Assembly (NCBI GenBank): GCA_014843695.1
Contig: CM026386.1
Location: forward strand, 82,690,129 to 82,754,128
Source of the DNA: Archivesica marissinica
Taxonomy: Eukaryota > Mollusca > Bivalvia > Venerida > Vesicomyidae
DNA length: 64,000 nt
Reading direction: 5' to 3'
The number at the start of each line of letters is the position of its first letter. The first letter of the stretch is position 1. Below the pieces are notes generated by a model. It was not told the origin of the DNA and did no database searches. It saw only the letters and a list, made by a program, of their open reading frames with translations. Below, piece after piece: positions 44,000 through 54,596 of this stretch. A program made the translations under genes and the position numbers.

Positions 44000-44240
44000 T
44001 ATAAACTTTTCAAATATCCTGTTGATGTCAAGTGAAAATGAAAATATCTACAGTTTGTCTAAAACGAGGAACAATGTCTGTGATTTTGTGTTTTGAATGA
44101 TATTTTCCCGATTTCTTCTTTGTGTCTTTTGGTTTTTACATAGTTGTCATCTCCGTATCTACGACGTTTTGCGTGCATTTTGATAGTTGAAACAGATTAG
44201 CAGCTTAGGATTTTGTTCGGAATATACATGCATACCATGT
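44000..44240 (-). pseudogene. Degenerate copy of the DXO-like N-terminal exon
   Basis: The minus strand carries a diverged duplicate of 49320-49580. The shared upstream GCTGCTAATCTGTTTCAACT is followed by an ATG at 44178 and residues MHAKRRRYGDDNYVKTKRHK. A stop and frame change then fall where the other copy has the FPHFRQPVEIGSFSLD motif. The shared sequence CACTTGACATCAACAGG is still exact. It is therefore a dead duplicate of that exon, including its 5' flank. Confidence 0.75.
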
Positions 44241-44349
44241 ATCTGTTGAGAACATCAGTTGAGGGTCGCAAGTCGCAAACCAACACATGTTTCATTTCTC
44301 TTATATTTTGATTTTAACTTTTCATCCTTTTAATAGAGTTGCTATTTGG

Positions 44350-44660
44350 CGTGCACATGTCTGCATACCCGCTAAGGGAATGTCGTGCACTGAAGATAGA
44401 TAGACATTGTCAACGTATCTGCATACTCGCTAGGGGAATGTCATGCACTGAAGATAGATAGACATTTCAACATGTCTGCATACTCGCTAGGGGAATGTCA
44501 TGCACTGAAGATAGATAGACATTTCAACATGTCTGCATACTCGCTAGGGGAATGTCATGCACTGAAGATAGATAGACATTGTCAACGTATCTGCATACTC
44601 GCTAGGGGAATGTCATGCACTGAAGATAGATAGACATTGTCAACAGGGGAATGTCATTAG
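44350..44660. repeat. 57-59-bp tandem array, five copies
   Basis: Unit GTCTGCATACTCGCTAGGGG plus AATGTCATGCACTGAAGATAGATAGACATTTCAACAT, with starts near 44359, 44418, 44475, 44532 and 44590. Confidence 0.92.
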
Positions 44661-44821
44661 AGGAAGGTAGATATACATTACGTAGTTTACTCGCTATTCA
44701 GTACCATAGAGGCCCTTAATTCTGCTATATAAATGTAAGTCAGTTTAGCAATCACCCATGCTAATATAGTAACTCATAGTTTGTGATGTTTGCAGCTATG
44801 TTACCAGGCTGTGCATCTAGG

Positions 44822-45030
44822 ATCGTGTGGTCCAGTGATAGAGCGTCGGATTTGGAATCGAACGGTCCCCGGTTCGATACTCGGTCAGATCACGTATGTA
44901 GTGCCATTGAGCAAGGCACATCACACACATGCTTAGTACTGGTTAACCACTTAGGGCGGCTAAGCCTGCCCAGGAAAACATGTATAGGTCCCCGCAAAGG
45001 GTTTGACATTAATGGAACATACATACATCT
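44822..45030 (+). mobile_element. SINE family C
   Basis: tRNA-like head with GTGATAGAGC, GGATTTGGAATCGAACGG and CCGGTTCGATAC, followed by the CTTAGTACTGGTTAACCACT body and a GACATTAATGGAACATAC end. Closest match in the window is 19928-20130. Confidence 0.82.
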
Positions 45031-45889
45031 TTGGCCACTCTTGTGATGTGACAATGGTGCCTAGTGTGCCTGCTGTTCATTACCAAATATACCGTTATCC
45101 GGATCATATTGCCGATAAAATTAATAGGGGGAGGTAATAATTTTGCGCAATCTCTACACGGAAACACGGTTTGGACACCGTCTTGACCCAGATTCTTATA
45201 AACAGGTAAACAAACATTAAAACCGTTCGTTATAAAATCACCGGTTTAGCGTATTTTGGCAATATACTACCTTCGACATACTTTGTTTACTTTGGTAGGT
45301 TGTTTTGTAACTGTATTCTATCCGTATTTATATAACTACTGATAACAGAAGTGAATATATATTAGCGAGTAAACACGAATTCACGTACTAGTTTCATCTA
45401 AAAAAAACTTTCATCTAACGATGATTTCGGGTAGTAACTTATTCATCCACACATACTGGTTACTCCCAGCACATGCTACTGAGTATGACAGGGTGGCGCT
45501 TGTCGGGGACCGTTGATAAACATCTCAGTTGAGACACAGAATGTTGAAAATAACCACATACTGTTTTCCAATCCAAACCGTTCACAATTTATGTAATTTG
45601 TAACATTTGTGTGTTATACATGTAAATTTATTGGAATAAATACTGTACATAGTATCTTATACTAATCTATCGATCCTTATCTACCTACCTTTATCTACCT
45701 ATCTGTATCTACCTTTATCTCTCTTCCTTTAATGTCGAACCCCTTGCGGGGATGTAGACATGTTGCGCGTCAAAAACCGCAAAGAAGTTAACAGTATGAA
45801 GAGTTAAAAGCATAATTTAAGAAAGTAATGGAAATAAGTTGTGGTAAAAGTTTAAAAGCAGCTGCGCAGAGCAACTATGGACTGGCATG
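45031..45889. other. Unique sequence with a small SINE C tail fragment
   Basis: About 860 bp. A reverse-oriented family C 3' end (GTCGAACCCCTTGCGGGGAT) lies near 45735. The rest is unrecognised. Confidence 0.5.
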
Positions 45890-46070
45890 GTCAATATGGC
45901 AAACTGTCTAATTGAATTGCTCTGTGGTAGGGAGATGGACAATGTCAGGAGGGAGATGGTTCCAATGGTAGATTGTTCGTGGAAAAAAGGAAAACTTGTA
46001 GTAGTGTGTAGTTGCTGTAATTAACCTATAGCTTATGGAATGGCAATGGCGAGCAGGACGGGAGAGGGGA
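45890..46070 (-). mobile_element. LINE C-terminal fragment
   Basis: On the minus strand a frame encodes HYYKFSFFPRTIYHWNHLPP, the 'YKxSFFPRTIxxWNxLP' end of LINE ORF2. It is probably the 3' end of the same LINE whose RT lies at 47494-48590, separated by later insertions. Confidence 0.7.
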
Positions 46071-46639
46071 ACTAATTTGCAATGGGAATAGCAGTGATGA
46101 TGATGATTCCATTTATTTACCCTCGCCGCCGGTAAACCATATGGGCGAGCAAACGTGCTTTCGCACCGTCGATTATTCGATGAAGTGTTGTGTCGTCGGT
46201 GTCTTGTAGAGTGGTGTAGATTGAAGTTGTAGATTCCCGTGAAGATTTCGGTCCAAGATGATTATGTTACTCGAGAGTTATTCCTTGTTGGTTGTGTCTA
46301 AGTTGATTAAGTCCAAGATGATTATGCTCTAGAAGGTTATGGTACTGGTACTGGTAGTCTCTCTCCGCCATCATGTCCAAGGTGGTTATATTCTCGGTAC
46401 TTTTTAGGGCCACATCCTCCACGATTAGTCGGCTCACAGCAGCAAAATGGTTCGGTTGTTCCGTCGTTGTCCACCCCGTTGACGCATCCGGGGTCGAGGT
46501 CGCATCCCTCCGTCTCCAACCGCTCGCCCGTCATTGGAGACAGATAAAAAAAAGTTCGAGGCGACGAGTGCGCCATCCACGCGAAACGACTGCCGTCTTC
46601 TCCTACCCAGTCACTCGTCGCCTCTTCAGCGCCCCAGTA
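46071..46639 (-). other. Inserted segment with a Cys-rich frame of unknown origin
   Basis: Lies between two parts of one LINE, so is probably an insertion. A minus-strand frame (46337-46576, 79 codons) encodes a Cys-rich stretch including TEPFCCCEPTNRGGCGPKKY. It resembles no family I recognise and has no clear splice context. The right part is unusually rich in CG for the window. The plus-strand 46100-46150 weakly resembles the reverse of a family B SINE end. Confidence 0.35.
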
Positions 46640-46853
46640 TTAGCTGTCGCTGATCTAGGTAAGTGTAAGACACTCAAAAGAGTCGATGCGGGTCCTCGTC
46701 TGTATGCGTCAGCGGCGTGGATTGGTCACTTCGGAACAGGTGATCCAATTTCCTGCTGTGAGCTGTGCCTTGTTCCCGACGTGCACGGTGTGGAGGCACG
46801 AACAAGTGGGAATAGCAACACGATCATTATGAATTTTATACAGAAGGGATAAC
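46640..46853 (-). mobile_element. LINE RT segment downstream of the Tc1 insertion
   Basis: The minus strand continues the LINE frame as (N)RLSLLYKIHNDRVAIPTC directly after the TA at 46852-46853. Joined to 47494 with one TA removed, it restores QRRIDNRLSLLYKI. Confidence 0.75.
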
Positions 46854-47493
46854 CTACACTTAGGGCCACTTGTAACCCGACACTTATATAATTCGGTATT
46901 ATTGCATTATTTGTGAAAGGATTTTGTTCACGTTTGGACCAAGAATAAATCAACATGTCATACGTACATACTAGAAATTTCTTTTTAATTCATCAACAAT
47001 AATGTATCAAACTTAACAAATAACAAACATCACTGTATTATCAAAATTCACAAAATTATGACACAACGCAAAATCCGAACAATGTGAAAAGTCACCCAAT
47101 ACAATCTGTATGTCCGAGAAACTAATATCTAGTGTGTCCTCCCATGTCTCTTACGACGTGCACACACCTCCGTCTCACAGGTGAACGATATGATCATTTT
47201 TGTTCAGATAATGTAGCTGAATAACATAATCTATAATTTCAAATTAATATATTGAACCATGATTTGAAGTGTCTGGTCTTGCGCTGTGTTATTTTGTTAA
47301 TTTTGATTTTACAGTGATGTTTGTTATTTGTTTAATTTGGTACCTTTTTGTTCATCAATTCAAAAGAAATTTCTTGTATGTACGTATGATGTGTTGATTT
47401 ATACATAGTCCTAAGTAGAACGAAATCCTTTCACAAATAATCCAATTATACCGATTTATTTAAGTGTCGGGTTACAAGTGGCCCTAAGTGTAT
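46854..47493 (-). mobile_element. Internally deleted Tc1/mariner-type element in a LINE
   Basis: Inverted ends CACTTAGGGCCACTTGTAAC (CCGACAC) and their complement at 47493, with inverted similarity extending over 200 bp on each side. TA is duplicated at both borders. Minus-strand bases near 47127-47180 encode VRRRCVHVVRDMGGHTRY followed by a stop, the typical C-terminal 'GGHTRY' end of Tc1-like transposases. The catalytic DDE part is deleted. A solitary matching end lies at 43567-43598. Confidence 0.87.
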
Positions 47494-48590
47494 ATTGTCA
47501 ATACGCCGTTGATCTAGTCTGCATAGATTTAGGGAATGTAGCATGTCTGTAACACTAGATGTACGATAGAAGTCAGCCTTTATCCAACGGGCTGCTCTTC
47601 GCTCGACACCTTCATATGGTCTATCAATGTTTGGGTATGGGGCAACCAGATCTCGGAGCCATATTCAAGCTGGGGTCTCACTAGTGTCTGGTAAGCCATG
47701 GACTTCAGGGGTTCCGATTAGACCTGGAGGTTTCTACGTAGGAATCCTAATGTTTGCTTTGCTTTCTTAGTTGACCTTTTTATGTGAGTGTCCCACGACA
47801 GGTTATTTGAGATATCCACGCCAAGGTATTTGGCTGAGGTGACCGACTCAAGTGGAGTTCATATTGACTGGGAATAGGATGTTTCCTTCTGGTGACGTGG
47901 ATAACTTGATATTTGGAGGGGTTAAATTCCATGTCCCACTCCAACTCCCACTCTTCTAATCTCTTAATATCGTTTTGGAGTGTGACCGATTCATTTGCAG
48001 ATGATAGATAGACTGCAGTATCATCTGCAAAGATACAGACTTTGGAACTGATGTTTTGTGGGAGGTCATTTATATAGGCTAGGAAAAGCAGTGGTCCAAG
48101 TACGAATCCCTGTGGGACTCCAGAGGAATGGCATCTGAACTAATACCATTAAGGACAACTGACTGGAGTCTATTATCTAGAAAACTCTTAATCCACCTTA
48201 ATGTTTGACCTCTGACTCCATAGTCATGCATTTTAGTAGTACTTTCTCGTGATTGACCTTATCGAAAGTCTTACTGAAGTATAATATGATGAGATCTACC
48301 TGATGCTTATTGTAGACAGAGGTAACCAAGTCATTGATTAGCATTACTATGCTGCAAATGGTACAGAATACTGTGGTTAGTGAAGTGTTTTACTATCGAG
48401 GAGTAACAAAGTACTAATAACTAAGTATATGTTCTAGAACCTTGCATAGTCAGTGAGATGGGCCTATAGTTGGCGGGTGTGACCTGTCCCCTTTTTTGTA
48501 AATGGGAGCAACATTTGCTGACTTCCATTGGGCCGGTAGTGATCCTTTGTTGAGGGGAGGGAGGCCATTCCAATGTCATGCGTTATTATA
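47494..48590 (-). mobile_element. LINE reverse-transcriptase remnant
   Basis: Minus-strand frames with many frameshifts encode LPAQWKSANVAPIYKKGDRS and NYRPISLT (RT start), WIKSFLDNRLQSVVLNG, VCIFADDTAVYLSSANES (catalytic block), then VTDMLHSLNLCRLDQRRID to the TA insertion site at 47494. It is a non-LTR retrotransposon of the same broad group as the other LINEs. It is broken by the Tc1-type element and by decay. Confidence 0.85.
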
Positions 48591-48664
48591 GTTAATATGG
48601 TGTGTGTGACCTAAATGTTACTAATGCATTCAATTACGTATGTAGGCCTACATTGTATGTTTTA

Positions 48665-48853
48665 TTGATGCCAAGTACCTTGTGGGGACCTTGACATGTT
48701 TTTTGGACAGGCTTAGCAGACTTAAGTCACTAACCAGTACCGAGATGCCTCACTCAATGACACTATATGTGCCCCAAACTAGTATCAAACCCGGGACCCT
48801 TTGAATCCAAATAAGACACTCTACCACTGTACCACTGGAAAGTGGACGACACA
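48665..48853 (-). mobile_element. SINE family C, reverse orientation
   Basis: Reverse complement of the family C body (GTGGGGACCTTGACATG, GACAGGCTTAGC, TAACCAGTACCGAG) and head (ATCAAACCCGGGACCC). Confidence 0.75.
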
Positions 48854-49369
48854 CTAAGTACTTCTCTGAACCATATAACCCATATGCATTCGTAGGAACA
48901 GATATTGCGTCTAACTACTGGTAAATTTCAAGATTATGTGACACTTATGTGTGTCATTCCTATACGAGTAATGCATATTTACGTTTGTTTACCTGTTAGT
49001 CTCGTTTTGGCGAAAGTAGGTCAAAACGGTGCGCACTATATAATAAGCCAAACCGTGTTTCCGTGTATTGGAAATACATGAACACTAAAACAGTAAAAGT
49101 CACACATGTATGATATAAGAAGCAAGCATACAAAATATGAATCAATCCTGACCCTAACTAAATCAAATCCTAACCTAGCCGTGCACTATCCTCACAGAAG
49201 TTAAAGGAAGATAGATAGAAGTTACTTTTAGGTAGACGACTTGGGACCCCTTAACTGCACCATTACTCGGATACATCATTACGTAATATGGTTTATATAA
49301 TATAGGTGACTAGGTCTTATGTATATTCAGAACAATATTCTTAGCTGCTAATCTGTTTCAACTATCAAG
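48854..49369. other. Unique 5' flank of the DXO/retropepsin frame
   Basis: About 500 bp. The last 50 bp or so are shared with the degenerate copy upstream of 44178. No TATA-type or other signal can be assigned with confidence. Confidence 0.45.
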
Positions 49370-50032
49370 ATGCATGCAAATCGTTGTAGATACGGAGATG
49401 ACAACTCTGTTAAAAACGAAAGACGCAAAGAAGAAGAAATCGTGAAAATAACTTTCGAAACACGAAATCACAGACAGTTTGATAGACATTTTCCTCATTT
49501 TAGACAGCCTGTAGAAATTGGATCATTTTCACTTGACATCAACAGGAAATTTGAAAATAGCAAGAGACAGTTGAAATGTTTTGTAAAACCTCCAAATTTC
49601 GCAGCTGAATGTAGGACCAAAGTGAAAACAAGATACAGTCAACAACGATACCCAAATAGAAGAGTTAATCAAGTAAATGATTATGGAAGTGAAAGTGAAG
49701 ATGACCTCTATGTTGGTATGTTAATTGACTTATCAGGAGAAAACTATAACATTAACTCACTGAAAGATGATTGGCTAGTGAAAATTGAAGTAAATAAAAA
49801 ACCAGTAACAATGCAAATAGACACGGGAGCAAGGTGCAATGTCATGTCGGTTAAAACACTACATAGACTAGGCATAAAAGGTAATCTACAGAGAAATACC
49901 TCATCCCTGAGATCATTCAGTGGACATAAATTACCTACAAAGGGAGCTACAATGGTGAAATGTATCATTAAAGGTAAAAGCTGCAACATCAACTTTAAGA
50001 TTGTTGACATGGAAGAGGCAGTGTACAGGTGA
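49370..50032 (+). CDS. Chimeric frame: DXO/RAI1-like N-terminus joined to Gypsy retropepsin
   Basis: A 220-codon uninterrupted frame. Residues 41-56 read FPHFRQPVEIGSFSLD, then RQLKCFVKPPN by residue 76. This matches the N-terminal 'FP.(Y/F)R.P.E(L/I)G.FSLD...R.L.Y...PP' segment of DXO/RAI1 decapping exonucleases. From about residue 77 the frame changes to NFAAECRTKV, resembling a retroviral-type zinc-knuckle tail ('HFAAxCRT'), and then DDWLVKIEVNKKPVTMQIDT-GA, an aspartic protease of Ty3/Gypsy pol with catalytic DTGA at 151-154. The host part lacks the DXO nuclease core and the retroelement part lacks RT and integrase. Expression is unknown; it could be a fusion gene or a chance open join. 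Confidence 0.7.
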   Translation: MHANRCRYGDDNSVKNERRKEEEIVKITFETRNHRQFDRHFPHFRQPVEIGSFSLDINRKFENSKRQLKCFVKPPNFAAECRTKVKTRYSQQRYPNRRVNQVNDYGSESEDDLYVGMLIDLSGENYNINSLKDDWLVKIEVNKKPVTMQIDTGARCNVMSVKTLHRLGIKGNLQRNTSSLRSFSGHKLPTKGATMVKCIIKGKSCNINFKIVDMEEAVYR

Positions 50033-50767
50033 TAGGGACCACTCTGATTCTAGAATGAGGCACTTGTGCTGGAGCTGACTCCGCACACACAGCTGTAAAA
50101 TGAATAATTGTAAAATGTATAAATAAAACAAAATTTAATACAACATTAAATATGGCACACATGCACCAAGTACAACTTCCAGCACTCCTCGAACAAAAGC
50201 ATAATACCCACATAATTACTTTCTTTTATTTGTTATGTATACAAATAATAGGTCCCATTACACACAAGTATTCCCATTTAATACTTCAAAATTTAATATT
50301 TTTAAATTCCAGCAATTTGTTTTTTTTAAATATTAATAACATTTTATTGCTATATACATGCATACACTGTTTAATTTATACACACGACGTATAATATTGA
50401 TATATTTAGGATGCTTAGTCGTCGGTCAATCTTCCACGTGGTACTCAATTACATCTTAGATTCATTATTTTTTATCATACTCATAGAAGTACAAGGTTTG
50501 ATAATAACAAAATGCCAACTAAGTTTTCTTGCTCAAGGACACATTACAACAAACTGTTCATCCGAGAATCAATTCACAAGCCCGTCAACTGTACAACATA
50601 TTTCCTATCTAGATACTTCTATCAAATTAGTAAACTCAGGATAGCTTACTAATAGCTAGTACCTGTACCAGCAATTCCAGCAATTAATTTTCAGCCGGAC
50701 ACTGTAATTCAAATGACAGGTGTTAAAATATAATTATGCTCGTTAGTATTTTTCAAGTGACACTTAC
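50033..50767. other. Unique AT-rich sequence
   Basis: About 730 bp between the chimeric frame and the last exon of the minus-strand SWIM gene. A 77-codon plus-strand frame has no recognisable motif. Confidence 0.5.
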
Positions 50768-51502
50768 CATTCTTCCTTGCAGTCTTTTTAGAATTCTTAT
50801 ACCTTCTTCTTGGTTTTAACAGCCCATATTGCATTCGTGTAGGTTTTCTGCCTCGTCTAGAAGGGCGCCGTAGAATTCCTGCCTCTTTTGGTACCATTGA
50901 CCTCACTTTTGCATGTAAGGAAAGTAGATCTGGATAGATGCTTTCATAATCCCTACTGTTACCAATAAGGTGCAGCATTCCACGAATTGAAGCATCTTGA
51001 GCCCACAGCAACAGTGCAAGTCCTGTGTATGTTGTGCGTATTCCTTTGCTTGCTGGCACATGGTGTAATGGGTACATTTTTACAGGATGTGCTTGAACCA
51101 TGTGATTGGATAATTGATGGCTGAACGATGCCTTCATCCACGCAAACAAATGGCGATTGTGTGAATTCCTCACTGAGTGTATCCCAACCATGTCCTTGAA
51201 CTGAAAGTAGTATGCACAACATGTGCTTACAAGGAAAGTGGGTTTTACACCAGTCTGGGCAGGAACATGAAGGCGGTCTACCTTCCAAGTCAACATTATA
51301 TGTGTTCACATTGTCCTCACTGATCACCTTAAACTTCTTGCCAGGAAGCTCAGTGATATGTGATGATGGGATAGAAAGCGCAGATGAAAGCCGTCTAGTA
51401 CAATGCTCACGGAAAAGTCGTGGACGGTTCTTCAAGAACTGTGGCACATTACTAGAATATGACCGACTGCTCTCCAGGCTCCTTACATTCTTCTCTTGAT
51501 AC
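50768..51502 (-). pseudogene. SWIM zinc-finger exon
   Basis: Acceptor TTATTCAG precedes an exon beginning (R)YQEKNVRSLESSRSYSSN. The SWIM motif C-x-C-x(n)-C-x-H is seen in SCSCPDWCKTHFPCKHM near 51235. The SWIM frame ends at a stop near 50959. A basic tail (VRSMVPKEAGILRRPSRRGR, KPRRRYKNSKKTARKN) continues in another frame to a donor AATG|GTAAGTG at 50768. At least one frameshift between about 51120 and 50930 is needed to join them, so the copy is damaged. Confidence 0.75.
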
Positions 51503-51790
51503 CTGAATAAAAATGCATAATAATTTGGCCTAATAAATAGTTAAATGATTATTCAATTTAATATGTCAGACTAAGTCACCACAACACAATTGATTAGATG
51601 GCCCTAAATCGCTCACATGGTGAAATATCAAGGTGAACACCAACATTACAGCAAAAACAACAATGACTGTTGGATATATAGTGACCAAGATAGTTGTCCC
51701 GACAGCTTTTCATAATTTTGTGCCAACCATTTAATTAATTGTAGCATATTTTGTTACCCTGCGTTTCTTTATCCTTTCAGTATATATTAC
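51503..51790 (-). other. Intron of the SWIM gene
   Basis: 288 bp from GTAATA to TTATTCAG; AT-rich, nothing recognised. Confidence 0.7.
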
Positions 51791-52203
51791 CTTCTGATGC
51801 TATCCGGAAGAAAATTCTTCACAACAGTGGTTACAAGAGATGTTAGGGTTCCTTCCGTGTACTGGCTTAACCCTTTCAACACCACAGACCTCTAAATAGG
51901 CTTACAAAAAGTGTAGATCCAGATGAGCCGGCTCGTAACGAGCCGTCTCATCAGGATCTGCACTTTTTGCCAGTGATTTGACTATTTTTAGACATAATTA
52001 CCCATTTTGATAAATGAACTTGTCCAAATGTGATTTTCTGATTCATTTATTGGTTTATGAATATCATGGACCAGTCCATGTGAGTTACTTGGTGTTGAAT
52101 GGGTTAAGTAATTTTTTTTCAGCTCCTGGTGCTGCCTTTCCAAACCATTTGTGGTGGAAACCCTAACATTGTCCAGTTTTTGCCTGTGGTATAGCACCCA
52201 TCT
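51791..52203 (-). pseudogene. SWIM-gene exon split by a TTAA MITE
   Basis: Acceptor GTTTGCAG, then RWVLYHRQKLDNVRVSTTNG and LERQHQELKKNY up to the MITE at 51867-52107. On the far side SQYTEGTLTSLVTTVVKNFL then PDSIR reaches donor GTAATA at 51791. Removing the MITE and one TTAA gives exactly 176 bp, with Leu-Ser codons formed across TTAA and phase 2 kept for the next exon. Confidence 0.85.
51867..52107 (+). mobile_element. TTAA MITE family 2, inside an exon
   Basis: 241 bp, TTAACCCTTTCAACACCACA to GGTGTTGAATGGGTTAA, with TTAA at both ends. The central hairpin is AGTGTAGATCCAGATGAGCC to GTCTCATCAGGATCTGCACT. Near-identical in length to the copies at 54597 and 55510, so activity was probably recent. 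Confidence 0.9.
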
Positions 52204-52366
52204 CTGCAAACAAAAACCTGCATGAGAACGAACGTATTTTGTAACATATATTAAGGGGAGATAATTCAGATATTCCTTCTGGTGGGATTATGGTTCTTGC
52301 GCACTGCACTTCCTCACATTGCCTTCCATCTATATGGTATTTAACTAACACAGGATCTTTATATAC

Positions 52367-52502
52367 CTTGGAGGCAGACAGCCATTGCTTTTCAAACCAT
52401 AAACGCAGTCGTTCATTCTCCTTCCATTGTTGGCAGTCTTTTATGGTTCTGACAGCAGCATCAAATGTGTCTTCATCTGTGGAATGAGCAATGGCTCGCA
52501 TC
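52367..52502 (-). CDS. SWIM-gene exon (intact)
   Basis: Acceptor TTATTTGTAG, 136 bp encoding MRAIAHSTDEDTFDAAVRTI and WFEKQWLSASK, donor AAG|GTATAT. The first base completes Leu from the exon at 53201-53533. 'W(F)EKxWL' is common just after the MULE domain in MULE-SWIM proteins. Confidence 0.82.
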
Positions 52503-53200
52503 CTACAAATAACATTACAACAGCAATTCATTTACCACAAAAATTTTAAATCTTAAAATATAATTAACAAACATCTCAATTTAAAACAGGTCAACTATCA
52601 CAAAATCAACAGTTCATGTCATATTCTGCAGTAATGTTTGTTTTGGTATTCATTTCAAGAGCAAAAGCAAAAGATATCAACACTAGTCAGTATAACATTC
52701 CATGAGTAATTTTTCATATGTTTGAAGGTCTAAGTCACATGTAAGTCACAAGGCCATATTTTTTATTTATCAATAAAAGACTTCACACAAAATAGATTGC
52801 ATTTGAGGCATATGAACAAATTTGGTCAAGGAATGCAAAAGTTATGTCCAATATTAAAGTTTTAAATTTTGCACACATTTTATAATTTAAATTTACACTT
52901 GAAGGTCAAGGTCCTGCCTGTCCCAATGAACAATGTGTGTGAATATGCACACTAATAAGTGAACTAATGATCCAGTATTTGACCACAAAGTAATGACCCA
53001 GTCTCCATCTGACATACAGTTTGCAATACAATTCAATTACGACAGTTTATTGAATAATGTGAAACCTCTAGACTATAAACATGTGTAAATAGTATACATG
53101 TACACTTTCATTTATCTCTATCATTAGCTACAACACGCATTTTATAAATGTATGTATGTATGACAATATTTTCATTTAAATATTGAGAAACGAGTCTTAC
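52503..53200. other. Intron of the SWIM gene
   Basis: About 700 bp, AT-rich. No exon or element recognised. Confidence 0.6.
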
Positions 53201-53533
53201 AATTGACGCAACTCTTTTTTATGCCCAGCAACTCCATTGGCAGTTGTCTTTAACCCATTCAACACCAAGTAACTCACATGGACTGGTCCATGATATTCTT
53301 AAACCGATAAATGAATCAGAAAATCACATTTGGACAAGTTCATTTATCAAAATGGGTAATTATGTCTAAAAATAGTAATATTACTGGCAAAAAGTGCAGA
53401 TCCTGATGAGACGGCTCGTCACATCTGGATCTACACTTTTTGTAAGCCTATTTAGAGGTCTGTGGTGTTGAAAGGGTTAACCAGCGATCCCAAGACTGCT
53501 CACGATGGAAGTTACATAAAAATGTAAAGCACC
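53201..53533 (-). pseudogene. SWIM-gene exon split by a second TTAA MITE
   Basis: Acceptor TGTTTTGCAG, then CFTFLCNFHREQSWDRW up to the MITE at 53250-53480, then KTTANGVAGHKKELRQ to donor TT|GTAAGA. Removing the MITE and one TTAA (which itself codes Leu plus the first base of Lys) leaves 106 bp, in phase with the exon at 52502. 'CxFHREQxWxRW' matches the conserved segment just after the MULE catalytic core. Confidence 0.85.
53250..53480 (-). mobile_element. TTAA MITE family 2, inside an exon
   Basis: 231 bp in reverse orientation (TTAACCCATTCAACACCAAG to GTTGAAAGGGTTAA), TTAA at both ends. It lacks part of the central hairpin arm seen in the 241-bp copies. Confidence 0.9.
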
Positions 53534-53712
53534 CTGCAAAACATGTTATCATTCATTCTAACATGACTGGAATTGGAACAAAGGATATTATTTATGTCAT
53601 TGCCACACTTCCTTGTATTCAAAGCACTTTGTACTTTTTGAGCTCTTGTTTTCTCACAAAAATAACCTGTTGCAATAAAAAATAAACAACACCTTATTGT
53701 GACATCAGCTAA
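53534..53712. other. Intronic sequence
   Basis: Short unique stretch; nothing recognised. Confidence 0.5.
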
Positions 53713-53940
53713 TTAATCCTTTCAACACCACAGGCCTCTAAATAGGCTTACAAAAAGTGTAGATCTAGATGAGCCGTCTCATCAGGATCTGCACTTTTTG
53801 CCAGTAATATTACTATTTTTAGACAAAAATTACCCATTTTGATAAATAAACTGGTCCAAATGTAATTTTCTTATTAATGTATTGGTCTAAAAAATATCAT
53901 GCACAAGTCCATGTCAGTTACTTGGTGTTGAATGGGTTAA
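53713..53940 (+). mobile_element. TTAA MITE family 2, intronic
   Basis: 228 bp, TTAATCCTTTCAACACCACA (one base changed after TTAA) to TGTTGAATGGGTTAA. The more diverged sequence suggests an older copy. Confidence 0.87.
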
Positions 53941-54596
53941 GTATTGTATTGCATTCATATTTCTGCAATCAACCTAAACTTCAGGGTTAATTTACTATGC
54001 ATCTGAACTTTTCATAAGACTTAATTATATTGAACAGTTAATCCCAGTGTTTCCAGAGTGATTTTACTACTTCCTAACATCCTAAACTTCAGATATATGG
54101 TGACAGTATTACCTGCTGTTGGCATGGCAACACATTGATATAATAGAATTAAGTTGATATACAGAATATGTACTTCCACGAGACAGTTATTTATGTGTAA
54201 AGAATAACCAAAAGTTTGATTTTCGGAAGTGGGGTGCTATGTCTTGCAAGTAAGCATACAAGCTACTCGCCAAGAGTCATTTCTAGTTAAATTCTAAACC
54301 TGGGTTGCATATTCAATTTATAATGAAGTGCATATACTGAAATGTACAAGTGTAGTTTAATAATAGCTGCATTGATTGAAGTACTGCCATGCTAAAAAAA
54401 CATGTCATCTTGTAAAAGCAAGATTTTTGGGCTAATTTGTAGTGATACAATTATAGTATGGACACAATTATGTGCACATTGGTTTTAGGTGTGACAGGCA
54501 AACGGACAATGTTCATCTTACAGGTAATGGACAGTTGGATTATACCAAGGAAATTATAACCATCTACACTTTCTATGCATCCAAATATTAAACTAT
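53941..54596. other. Intronic unique sequence
   Basis: About 650 bp. Searched by eye for a MULE DDE core on the minus strand without success. Confidence 0.5.

Noticed and set aside
46373..46852. 159-codon plus-strand frame
   Set aside because: It runs antisense across LINE sequence and an unassigned insert and shows no domain.
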